Source: Actinokineospora enzanensis DSM 44649 (GTDB lineage Bacteria > Actinomycetota > Actinomycetes > Mycobacteriales > Pseudonocardiaceae). From it: a DNA stretch of 64,000 bases. The notes under the pieces are model-generated. The model did no database searches and was not told the DNA's origin. It saw nothing but the letters and a program-made list of their open reading frames with translations. Within the stretch, counting starts at the first letter, position 1; every line of letters starts with the position of its first letter. Position numbers and translations under genes: made by a program. The DNA lies in NCBI RefSeq assembly GCF_000374445.1, contig NZ_KB894405.1, positions 62,001-126,000 of the forward strand, given 5' to 3'. Below are positions 22,998 to 29,883 of this stretch, piece after piece.

Positions 22998-23438
22998 GTG
23001 CCCGTCCTGCTGATCGTCCTGCTCGCGGTCGTCGCCGAGATCACCGTGCTGGTCACCGTCGGCGGCCTCATCGGGGTGCTGCCCACCATCGGCCTGCTCG
23101 TCGCGGGCACCCTCATCGGCTCCGCCCTGCTGCGCCGCGAGGGCCGCCGGGCGCTCACCGCGCTGCAGGAGGCGGTGTTCGCCCGCCGTGTGCCCGACCG
23201 CGAGGTGGTCGACGGCATGCTGGTCACTGCCGCCGGGGTGCTGGTGGTCGTCCCGGGCTTCATCAGCGACGTGCTGGCCATCCTGCTGCTGCTCCCACCG
23301 GTCCGGGCCCTGGTCCGCAACCGCCTGCTCCGCCGGGCCGGGATGGCGCGCCGACCGGCGGTCATCGTGGTCGACTCGGAGGTCGTGCGCCCTTCGTCCC
23401 CGATCGTCATCCCCGGGCAGGTTGTCCGCGAGGACTGA
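22998..23438 (+). CDS. fxsA: FxsA family membrane protein
   Basis: The 146-aa protein has the FxsA layout: hydrophobic helices at about residues 3-22 and 26-44, a charged linker (LLRREGRRALTALQEA), a third hydrophobic segment MLVTAAGVLVVVPGFISDVL, and LLLLPPVRALVRNRLLRR. The PGFISD-x8-LLPPVR signature is diagnostic. In Escherichia coli extra FxsA relieves phage T7 exclusion by F; the normal role is unknown. The GTG at 22998 is preceded by GAGGGAG. Confidence 0.92.
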   Translation: MPVLLIVLLAVVAEITVLVTVGGLIGVLPTIGLLVAGTLIGSALLRREGRRALTALQEAVFARRVPDREVVDGMLVTAAGVLVVVPGFISDVLAILLLLPPVRALVRNRLLRRAGMARRPAVIVVDSEVVRPSSPIVIPGQVVRED

Positions 23439-23529
23439 CCGCCTGGTTTAGACCAATGGTTCACCTCATGGTGTGATTCCGTTACCAGACGGCAGGGTGT
23501 CCTGGTCGGTAATGACGAGGATCGGTGCC

Positions 23530-24090
23530 ATGCGACGAACCCTCCTGAGCGTGACCGCCGCGCTGGCCCTCCCGGCCGCCGCCCTGTCCCCGGCCGCCGC
23601 GGCGGGACACGGCGGCCACGGTGGTCACGGCGTCTTCGAGACCTACCGCACCGGCGCGAACGCCATCACCTACGACACGACCAAGGTCCCGGTCGGCTCC
23701 CGCGCGTCGATCATGCCGCTGGCCCAGGGCAAGAAGACCACGGTCGTGCTGTGGGTCTACGGCCTGCTGCCCTACCGGCACTACGGCGCCCACGTACACG
23801 TCAAGTCCTGCGGCGCGGCCCCGGCCGACTCCGGCCCGCACTTCCAGAACGAGGCCGACCCCGTCCAACCCTCCGTCGACCCCAAGTACGCCAACCCCCA
23901 GAACGAGATCTGGCTGGACTTCGCCACCGACGACCACGGCTCCGCCTTCGCCGTCTCCAACGTCCTCTGGCGCTTCGACAACCGCCCCGCCGCCGCGCTG
24001 GTCATCCACGACGACCACACCCACACCGGACCGGGCGAGGCAGGCACCGCGGGCCCCCGCCTGGCCTGTCTGAACGCCACCTTCTCCTGA
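23530..24090 (+). CDS. Secreted Cu/Zn superoxide dismutase-like protein
   Basis: The 186-aa protein has a signal peptide ending near AAAA-GH, followed by a His/Gly run (GHGGHGGHG) that may bind metal. The body resembles the Cu/Zn SOD fold: HYGAHVHVKSCG supplies two copper-type His and one of the disulfide cysteines, GPHFQNE a bridging-type His, and VIHDDHTHTG a later His cluster; a second Cys is near the end (RLACLN). Residue spacing is looser than in classical enzymes, so activity is not certain. ATG 23530 follows GAGGAT. Confidence 0.8.
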   Translation: MRRTLLSVTAALALPAAALSPAAAAGHGGHGGHGVFETYRTGANAITYDTTKVPVGSRASIMPLAQGKKTTVVLWVYGLLPYRHYGAHVHVKSCGAAPADSGPHFQNEADPVQPSVDPKYANPQNEIWLDFATDDHGSAFAVSNVLWRFDNRPAAALVIHDDHTHTGPGEAGTAGPRLACLNATFS

Positions 24091-24137
24091 CCTCTCCGCA
24101 TTCCCACCCGCTCCCGGCCGCGGGTGGGGTGCGGACC

Positions 24138-24659
24138 TCAGTCGATCCCGTAGTTGTGCACGAGGAGAAAATAGGCCGCCATCCCGGCCACCAACAGGAT
24201 CACGGACGGGATCCACACCAGCCGTATGTGGAAGCGGCTGTTCCAGTGGTTGGGCCAGGTGATCTGGAGATAGCTCCCGTAGCCCGCGGTGCCCAAGGCG
24301 ATCCAGAGGAACGGCGCGAAGAACAACAGGGTCCCCAGCAGCACGGCGGGCTGACTTTCGTGGGCGGTCGAGCCCACCAGCCGGGCCGGTACCCGGGTGC
24401 CGGGTGGGTAGTCGTGCGTGGCTCGATCCAACGTCACCGGCTCGGCGGAGGTCCAGGTGCCGCGGCAGTCGCGTTTCCTGCCTGCTTTCAGGCGGTGTTC
24501 CACGTGGCAGGCGGAGACGGTCACCATGCCGGGGTCGCCAAGATAGCCGGATTCCTGGAGGGCGTAGCGCGTCAGGAATCCGCCGCCGGTCAGCGTCGCG
24601 GCCACCGCCGTCAGGCAGAGGGCCAAGCGTTGGACTCGCTTGCGTTGATACTCCCGCAT
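24138..24659 (-). CDS. Hypothetical membrane protein
   Basis: The 173-aa protein has a basic N-terminus, a first membrane helix (about residues 11-28), an extracytoplasmic part with two cysteines (SACHVEHRL and RDCRGTW, which may form a disulfide), then helices at about 107-125 and 147-166. No family is recognised. It is convergent with the SOD-like gene and starts at ATG 24659. Confidence 0.75.
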   Translation of the reverse strand: MREYQRKRVQRLALCLTAVAATLTGGGFLTRYALQESGYLGDPGMVTVSACHVEHRLKAGRKRDCRGTWTSAEPVTLDRATHDYPPGTRVPARLVGSTAHESQPAVLLGTLLFFAPFLWIALGTAGYGSYLQITWPNHWNSRFHIRLVWIPSVILLVAGMAAYFLLVHNYGID

Positions 24660-24723
24660 GGCGCCAAGGGATACCAGACCACACCGGCAGGCGGGGCAGG
24701 TCAGGAGTTATGTCGCCTCGTGG

Positions 24724-25758
24724 CTACACCCGGGTCCGCTCCAGGAAATCGCGGACGATGCCGACGTTCCGGTGTGGTTCCAGGAGACGGATCAGGACCA
24801 TTGCCCGGTCCCGGCCGCGTGTGGAGGCGGTCGTCCTGGTGAGGTCGAGGACTCGGTCGGCGTGGCTCACCCCTGTGTCGATATCGCCCGCCCGCAGGTG
24901 GGCCTCCGCGAGCCAGCTTGTGTAGAGGGCTGTCTCCCTGGTCAGTTCGACGGGGTAGTCGCGCAGTGCGTTCTCCAGCAGGGGCACGGCGCGGTCCGGG
25001 AGGCCGAGTTCGACGAGGCAGCGACCGGCCATGATGTCGATCTCGCCCTCGGTCAGCCAGTACACCCACTCCGGCTCGTCCGCGTCCCGCGCGTACAGCC
25101 GTTCGACCTCGGCCAGGGCCCTCTCGGCTTCCTGCCGCTCACCCGCGCGAGCATGCGCGTAGGCGACGCGTTCGGTGAACAACGCCCGAGCCCGGGGCGT
25201 GGCGGTCTTCTCCGCTCCGCGCGCGGCGGTCTTGGCGAGCAGGACGGCTTCCCTCGGGTCACCGACGTTGCTGACCTGGTAGGACAGCGTCGAGATCAGG
25301 TTCGCGCCCAGCGGGACGGCACCCGCCGCGTGCGCCGCCCCGACCCCGACGGCGTAGTAATGCGCGGCCCGACCGTGCTGGCCGGCATCGTCGTGGATCC
25401 ACCCGGCGAGCTGGCACAACTCCCCGACGGCACCCAACAGCCGCCGCCCCACGGCCTCGCTGTACCGCGCATCCCGCACCACGCCCGCCGTGACCTCCAC
25501 CTCCCGCGCCACCACGGCGTACAGTTCGCCCCCGGCCATGAAGTCATCCATCCGCCGCAGCTGAGCGACCCGGTGCTCGATCGTGGACACCAGTCCCCGA
25601 CCCACCTGCCGACCACCGGAAAGCTCCACCACCTGCGGCGGGTCGAGCACCAACCATTGATGCGCCAACCGGAGCACGTCCTCGGCGGTCCATTCGGCAG
25701 GGTCGTCCACCTCGGCCTCCGGACCCGATTGATGAGTTCCAGGTCGGCTCGCCGCCAT
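24724..25758 (-). CDS. TPR regulator-like protein lacking its HTH
   Basis: The 344-aa protein matches the central and C-terminal part of large actinobacterial HTH-TPR regulators: EWTAEDVLRLAHQWLVLDPP followed by repeated helical pairs (about residues 100-330) typical of TPR. The N-terminal DNA-binding part, usually about 100 residues, is absent: the reading frame begins only eight bases after the stop of the GNAT gene, with no ribosome site. It may be a truncated relic still translated by coupling, or a sensor-only protein. DNA binding is not expected. Confidence 0.7.
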   Translation of the reverse strand: MAASRPGTHQSGPEAEVDDPAEWTAEDVLRLAHQWLVLDPPQVVELSGGRQVGRGLVSTIEHRVAQLRRMDDFMAGGELYAVVAREVEVTAGVVRDARYSEAVGRRLLGAVGELCQLAGWIHDDAGQHGRAAHYYAVGVGAAHAAGAVPLGANLISTLSYQVSNVGDPREAVLLAKTAARGAEKTATPRARALFTERVAYAHARAGERQEAERALAEVERLYARDADEPEWVYWLTEGEIDIMAGRCLVELGLPDRAVPLLENALRDYPVELTRETALYTSWLAEAHLRAGDIDTGVSHADRVLDLTRTTASTRGRDRAMVLIRLLEPHRNVGIVRDFLERTRV

Positions 25759-25766
25759 GACCGGGG

Positions 25767-26309
25767 TCAGTGGGCGTCGGGTGTCCAGTCCTGGGCGAGC
25801 ATGGAGTAGAGCCTGGAGTCGCGCCAGGCCTGGTTGGTGTAGACGTGGTCGCGCAGGGTTCCCTCGTAGACGAACCCGAGGCGGGTGACGGCGGCGATCG
25901 AGGCGTGGTTGTCCGGGCCGATGGCGGCGGTTACGCGGTGCAGGTCCAGGTCGCCGAACGCGAAGTCGAGCAGGGTGCGGGCCCCGTCGAGCGCGTAGCC
26001 CGCGCCCCAGTGGTCGGCGGCGAGCGCGCCGCCCAGTTTCGCGGCCCGGACACCGGTCAGTCCGAGCCGCCCGAAGCCGATGAGACGCCCGTCGGACTTC
26101 AATGTCGCGGCCAGGTAGTACTCCGTGCGGGGAGTTTCTCCTGCCCGCTGGATCGTCGCCGCGATTCGTTCGGATTGTTGTTCTCGGGTCAGCGAGTCGA
26201 ACGACAGGGTGGTCGTCACCCGCTCGTCCCCGACGATCGCCATCGTGGCGTCCACATCGCTCATCCGGAACTCCCGCAGCACGACGGTGGACCCCACGAG
26301 TTCGACCAT
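25767..26309 (-). CDS. GNAT acetyltransferase, RimJ/RimL type
   Basis: The 180-aa protein has the RimJ/RimL layout: VVLREFRMSDVDA at the start, the acetyl-CoA loop region (ALAADHWGAGYALDGARTLL, a relaxed form of Q/R-x-x-G-x-G/A), and NHASIAAVTRLGFVYEGTLRDH near the end, which is the family hallmark. The substrate is unknown. ATG 26309 is taken; a TTG at 26315 is possible. It begins 9 bases after the stop of the regulator gene upstream and is probably cotranscribed with it. Confidence 0.88.
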   Translation of the reverse strand: MVELVGSTVVLREFRMSDVDATMAIVGDERVTTTLSFDSLTREQQSERIAATIQRAGETPRTEYYLAATLKSDGRLIGFGRLGLTGVRAAKLGGALAADHWGAGYALDGARTLLDFAFGDLDLHRVTAAIGPDNHASIAAVTRLGFVYEGTLRDHVYTNQAWRDSRLYSMLAQDWTPDAH

Positions 26310-26318
26310 GGGCAAACC

Positions 26319-27638
26319 CTACTGCCCGGGTAGCGCGAGGCGGTGGGACATGAACACCTCCATGGACTCGTCGAGTTCGCGCCCAGGTTGGGACGTCGCC
26401 GAAGGCTGCTCGCGCAGCACGGAGCGAACCCGTTCGACCGAGCGCAGGATGCCCTGTTGCCTGCGCTCACGCGGCAGGGCGAGGACAGGGACGAGCGCTT
26501 CGGCGGCACCCTCCAGTTCGCCGCTCGCCAGGCGGGCGATCGCGAGGTCGCATCGAGCGCCCTCGGTGTTGCCGAACCCGCCTTTGGCGGTCGGGCCTGC
26601 CGTGTCGAGTGCCGCGAGCGCGTCCACGGCGTACCGCTCGGTCTCGGCCGAGGTCGACTGTCCCGCCCACGCCAGCGCGTCGGCCGCGTAGTAGAGCTGC
26701 TGCGGCCGACCGAACGAACAGAGCCCGCCGAGTTCGTCCACCTCGTCCGACCGGACGTCTTCCTGAGCCGCGCTCGCGCGGTGCAGCGCGGCCCGCGCGT
26801 CCTCGACCCGGTTCAACGCGGCCAGCGCGCGTGCCTCGTTGGCCGCGACCCGCACGGCCGCCGTACCGTGACCGGCCGACTCCGCGCCCTTCCGGGCATA
26901 GGCGACCGCGTCGTTGAACCGCCCGGCCCAGTAGCAGATCAACGACTGGAGGCCGCAGACCCATGCCCGGAGCCCGTCGTGGTCGGCGTTGTCCGCGCAT
27001 GCGTAGGCCGTCCGGGCGTGGGTGAGCGCGTCGTGCGGGGCACCGAGGTCGTGCGCGGCCTTGGCCAGCAGGCCGGTGACCACACCGGTCAGGAAGTAGA
27101 GGTCACGGGTGTGCGCGGGCCGCTGCCTGCCCTGCAGGAGGTTGAACCCGTACTCCTGGGCCGCGATCACATCGGGCAGCACCGCCGGTACGGGTTGCCC
27201 GTCGGTGGCGGTCACCAGCAGCCGGACGTCGTCGGCGAACTGTTCCAGCGACCCCGCCCCCACATTGCTCGCCTCCGCGAAGGAAAGGAAGTTCCGTGCT
27301 CGGTCGGCGCTCATCGCGATCAGTTGCCCCTTCCAGTCCGGGCGTGCTGAGCCCCGGTCGTTGCGTTCGAGTGCGTTCGGTGCGGCCCGCCCGGCCACGC
27401 CGTAGGCAGGCCCCAGCAGGCGGTGGATCGGCTCGTCGAAGATGCGGGTCAACGCGGCCGACGCGTGCGGGTGCGGCCTGCCGCGCAGTTCGCCGGAGAC
27501 CCATCGGTAGGCCTGCCGTTGGCTGACCTCGTTGCCGGACAGTTTCCTGACACCCGCCCGCAGGTCTTCGAGTGTCATGTTCCGTTGCCGGAGAATCTGT
27601 TCGAGGCGCGTTCGCGATTCCTGGATCTCCTCGTCCAC
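26319..27638 (-). CDS. XRE-like HTH regulator with TPR sensor region
   Basis: The 439-aa protein has an N-terminal helical DNA-binding region (about residues 14-70; NMTLEDLRAGVRKLSGNEVSQRQAYRWVSGE, split here as two helices with a recognition-like SQRQAYRWVSG) and then about 300 residues of TPR-like helix pairs. Such proteins in actinomycetes regulate development or secondary metabolism, but the target is unknown. GTG 27638 follows GAGGAGTGAAG. It heads a three-gene minus-strand unit with the GNAT and the HTH-less TPR protein. Confidence 0.8.
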   Translation of the reverse strand: MDEEIQESRTRLEQILRQRNMTLEDLRAGVRKLSGNEVSQRQAYRWVSGELRGRPHPHASAALTRIFDEPIHRLLGPAYGVAGRAAPNALERNDRGSARPDWKGQLIAMSADRARNFLSFAEASNVGAGSLEQFADDVRLLVTATDGQPVPAVLPDVIAAQEYGFNLLQGRQRPAHTRDLYFLTGVVTGLLAKAAHDLGAPHDALTHARTAYACADNADHDGLRAWVCGLQSLICYWAGRFNDAVAYARKGAESAGHGTAAVRVAANEARALAALNRVEDARAALHRASAAQEDVRSDEVDELGGLCSFGRPQQLYYAADALAWAGQSTSAETERYAVDALAALDTAGPTAKGGFGNTEGARCDLAIARLASGELEGAAEALVPVLALPRERRQQGILRSVERVRSVLREQPSATSQPGRELDESMEVFMSHRLALPGQ

Positions 27639-27861
27639 GACTTCACTCCTCGGCCGGACCGGTCGCCGACCACAACGCTAAAGCCTGCCGCGTCGAAGGG
27701 AAACCAGGTGGAGCGATACGGCAGGAGACGGCGGGAGACGTCATTCGGCGCGACATAGCGGCGTCACCGATCGATCGTCCACGCTCTGCGACAGTTTCGC
27801 CCGCGCGATGACGAATCCGGCACGGCTGACTGGACCGATCGGCTGACCGGCGAGCTGGCGA

Positions 27862-27876
27862 ATCACTATCAGTGAT
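27862..27876. promoter_or_regulatory. Inverted repeat ATCACT-N3-AGTGAT
   Basis: A perfect six-base inverted repeat with a three-base centre lies 52 bases before the XRE pseudogene start and between two divergent regulator genes. It has the size of an XRE operator. Binding is inference. Confidence 0.4.
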
Positions 27877-27927
27877 GCAGGACTGCTATCCAACCAGTGG
27901 TATTCGCGATGTGATAGGGAGATTCTC

Positions 27928-28481
27928 GTGCCGCCTTCGCCCAAGAGTGTCGCGCTCGGGCTGATTCTTCGACGGTTGCGCAGGGAGAGGGGGATCTCGT
28001 TGCGCGAGTTGGCGACCCTGCTCGACCGGGACGCGCCGACGGTTTCGCGGTGGGAGAGTGGTGAGCGGGTGATCCCGATGGCGGAGGCTGCCCGGATCCT
28101 GACCCTGTTCCGGGTCACCGGTGGCGAGTTCCGCAGGATCATGGCTCTCGGCGGGCCGTCGGTCTCGCCCTGCCGGTCGGCAGTGCCGATATCCACGACG
28201 CGCAGCTTCGGTGGCTGGTCGAGCTCGCGGGCGAGCCGCACGTCGATCTTCGGGTCGTGCCCGGGGACGCGGACTGGCGGTCCAACCTGCACGAGCCCTA
28301 CAGCATCACCTATGCCGGGCACACGACTTTCGTCACCGTCGGCACCACCCGATCCACCTTGCTGCTGCACCGGGCCGCCGACACCAAGGACTTCATCGAC
28401 GACGCGCGCGCCGCGCACACGCGGGCGTTCGGTCCGGCGGATTCCGTCGAGTTCATCGCCAGGTTGCGGCAACGTCCGTAG
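27928..28481 (+). pseudogene. Decayed XRE-DUF5753 regulator
   Basis: Bases 27928-28148 encode a normal XRE helix-turn-helix (LRRERGISLRELATLLDRD, then APTVSRWESGERVIP). After MALGG the frame becomes nonsense, while the next frame from about 28150 encodes the C-terminal half of a DUF5753 effector domain (LRWLVELAGEPHVDLRVVPG, TLLLHRAADTKDFIDDAR) up to a stop at 28481. About 90-100 residues of the usual DUF5753 middle are missing. So an internal deletion that also shifted the frame has broken the gene. A shortened HTH protein could still be made. Confidence 0.75.
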
Positions 28482-28489
28482 CGGGTCGG

Positions 28490-28495
28490 TAGGGT
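28490..28495 (+). promoter_or_regulatory. -10 box TAGGGT, leaderless start of 28503 gene
   Basis: TAGGGT ends seven bases before ATG 28503 and no ribosome site is present, matching the arrangement at lpdA and recQ. Confidence 0.55.
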
Positions 28496-28502
28496 CGCGG
28501 GC

Positions 28503-29534
28503 ATGGCCGATGTGGTGCGGCGGAGTCAGGACGAGTGGCTTCGCACCCGGGGAACGCGAGGCGTGCGGGCGGAATCGTGCTATCCGGCGGATCGGCTGGC
28601 GTTCGGCGGTCTGGTACTCGGTGACTGGCTGCTGGACAAACCGATACCGCTCGACGACGTGACGATCACCTTGTCGGAACAACACCACCCGATCCCCGAC
28701 TTCGGCCCGACAGACCACGTCCTGCCACTGAGAACCGAGCACGAGCGCTACCCTGATTACAGTTCCGCCGTGGCAGACCTGGCCCGCCCCAGGCTTTTCG
28801 AGAACCGGCTCTGCTACCGCCTCCTCGACGTCTCCCGCGACAACGGCCTGGCGCTCACTTTCGGCACCACTACCTACTTCGAACTGTTCAACCGCAAGGA
28901 ATCCCTGGCCCACGAGTTCAAGAAGAACCAGTTCACGCTCAGGGAGTCGATCGGCGACCCGTTCGACCCGGCGAAACAGGTCCTGTCCGCAGGTATCGGC
29001 ACGCTGACGATCCGGCGTGATCCCCGAGGACACCACCGATTCCTTGTGCACCAACGCGACGGAAAGACGGTCGCCGACGGTATGGACATCTGCGCCGTCA
29101 TCCCGGCAGGCGAGTTCCAACCGACCACGCCGGACAACCTCCGGCACGACTTCTCCCTGTGGCGCAACATCATGCGCGAGTTCGCCGAGGAGCTCCTGGG
29201 CTTTTCTGAGCCACAAAGGACAGTCGACTACGACCGCGAGCACCCGTTCACGGCATTCCACAAAGCCTACGAGGACAACGAACTCCGCGTCTGGCACTAC
29301 GGCCTCATCATGGACCCGCTCACCCTCGGCGCCGGCCAGCGCACCGTCGCCGTCATCGACAGTGACGCGTTCGACCACCTTTTCGCCGACCTCGTCGATA
29401 CCAACGAGGAAGGCGCCGTCAGAGCCGTGCCCTTCACCGAGCAGTCCGTCGCCGACACGCTGCCCCGGATGACCGGCCCGTCGCAGACCCTCCTGCGCCT
29501 CGCCTGGCGGGACCGAGACTTCCTACTGGTCTAG
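28503..29534 (+). CDS. Hypothetical protein linked to XRE-DUF5753 gene
   Basis: The 343-aa protein has no signal peptide or membrane helix. It contains DKPIPLDDVTI near residue 48 and a region LRHDFSLWRNIMREFAEELLG that recalls a Nudix box (REUxEExGU) but with one extra residue, so a Nudix-like fold is only a hint. I recall proteins of this type next to XRE regulators in actinomycetes, which fits its place directly after the decayed regulator. The stop codon lies in a 16-base tandem duplication. Function unknown. Confidence 0.75.
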   Translation: MADVVRRSQDEWLRTRGTRGVRAESCYPADRLAFGGLVLGDWLLDKPIPLDDVTITLSEQHHPIPDFGPTDHVLPLRTEHERYPDYSSAVADLARPRLFENRLCYRLLDVSRDNGLALTFGTTTYFELFNRKESLAHEFKKNQFTLRESIGDPFDPAKQVLSAGIGTLTIRRDPRGHHRFLVHQRDGKTVADGMDICAVIPAGEFQPTTPDNLRHDFSLWRNIMREFAEELLGFSEPQRTVDYDREHPFTAFHKAYEDNELRVWHYGLIMDPLTLGAGQRTVAVIDSDAFDHLFADLVDTNEEGAVRAVPFTEQSVADTLPRMTGPSQTLLRLAWRDRDFLLV

Positions 29535-29554
29535 CCGCCTACTGGTCTAGCCGC
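29523..29554. repeat. 16-bp tandem duplication covering two convergent stop codons
   Basis: CTACTGGTCTAGCCGC occurs twice head to tail (29523-29538 and 29539-29554). The first copy holds the TAG of the plus-strand gene ending at 29534; the second holds the TAG of the minus-strand NYN gene ending at 29539. Confidence 0.95.
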
Positions 29555-29883
29555 TCCAGCAGCCACCCCGGCCCCAGGATCTCCGCCCCCACCTCGACGC
29601 ACCGGCGCCGCAGCTCGCGGTCGGCCGTCACCACCGTGCACCCGGGATGCTCGGCCGCGACCTCCACGATCGTGTCGTCCCCGCTCCCCGGCGCGGACAC
29701 CACCTCGACCCCGTCGACCGGTCCCACGTGCCGCGCCTTGCCCTCGACCACCAGGATCACCTGGTAGCCGGACAACCCCGCCAGCCGGTCGCGCAGTCGG
29801 GTCGCCGCGCCCGCGCGGTCGCGCCACCAGCCGTCCGGGCGGGAGCCCATGACGTTGGCGCAGTCGACGACCAGGACCGGCAT
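29539..29883 (-). CDS. NYN/PIN-fold nuclease-like protein
   Basis: The 114-aa protein has the acidic motifs of NYN/YacP-type nucleases: VVDCANVMGSRPDGWW at the start, GSGDDTIVEVA in the middle and VVTADRELRRR later. These supply the Asp residues for metal-dependent RNA cleavage. Its ATG shares one base with the stop of the upstream helicase gene (TGATG), so the two are coupled, suggesting joint action in RNA processing or decay. Confidence 0.85.
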   Translation of the reverse strand: MPVLVVDCANVMGSRPDGWWRDRAGAATRLRDRLAGLSGYQVILVVEGKARHVGPVDGVEVVSAPGSGDDTIVEVAAEHPGCTVVTADRELRRRCVEVGAEILGPGWLLERLDQ

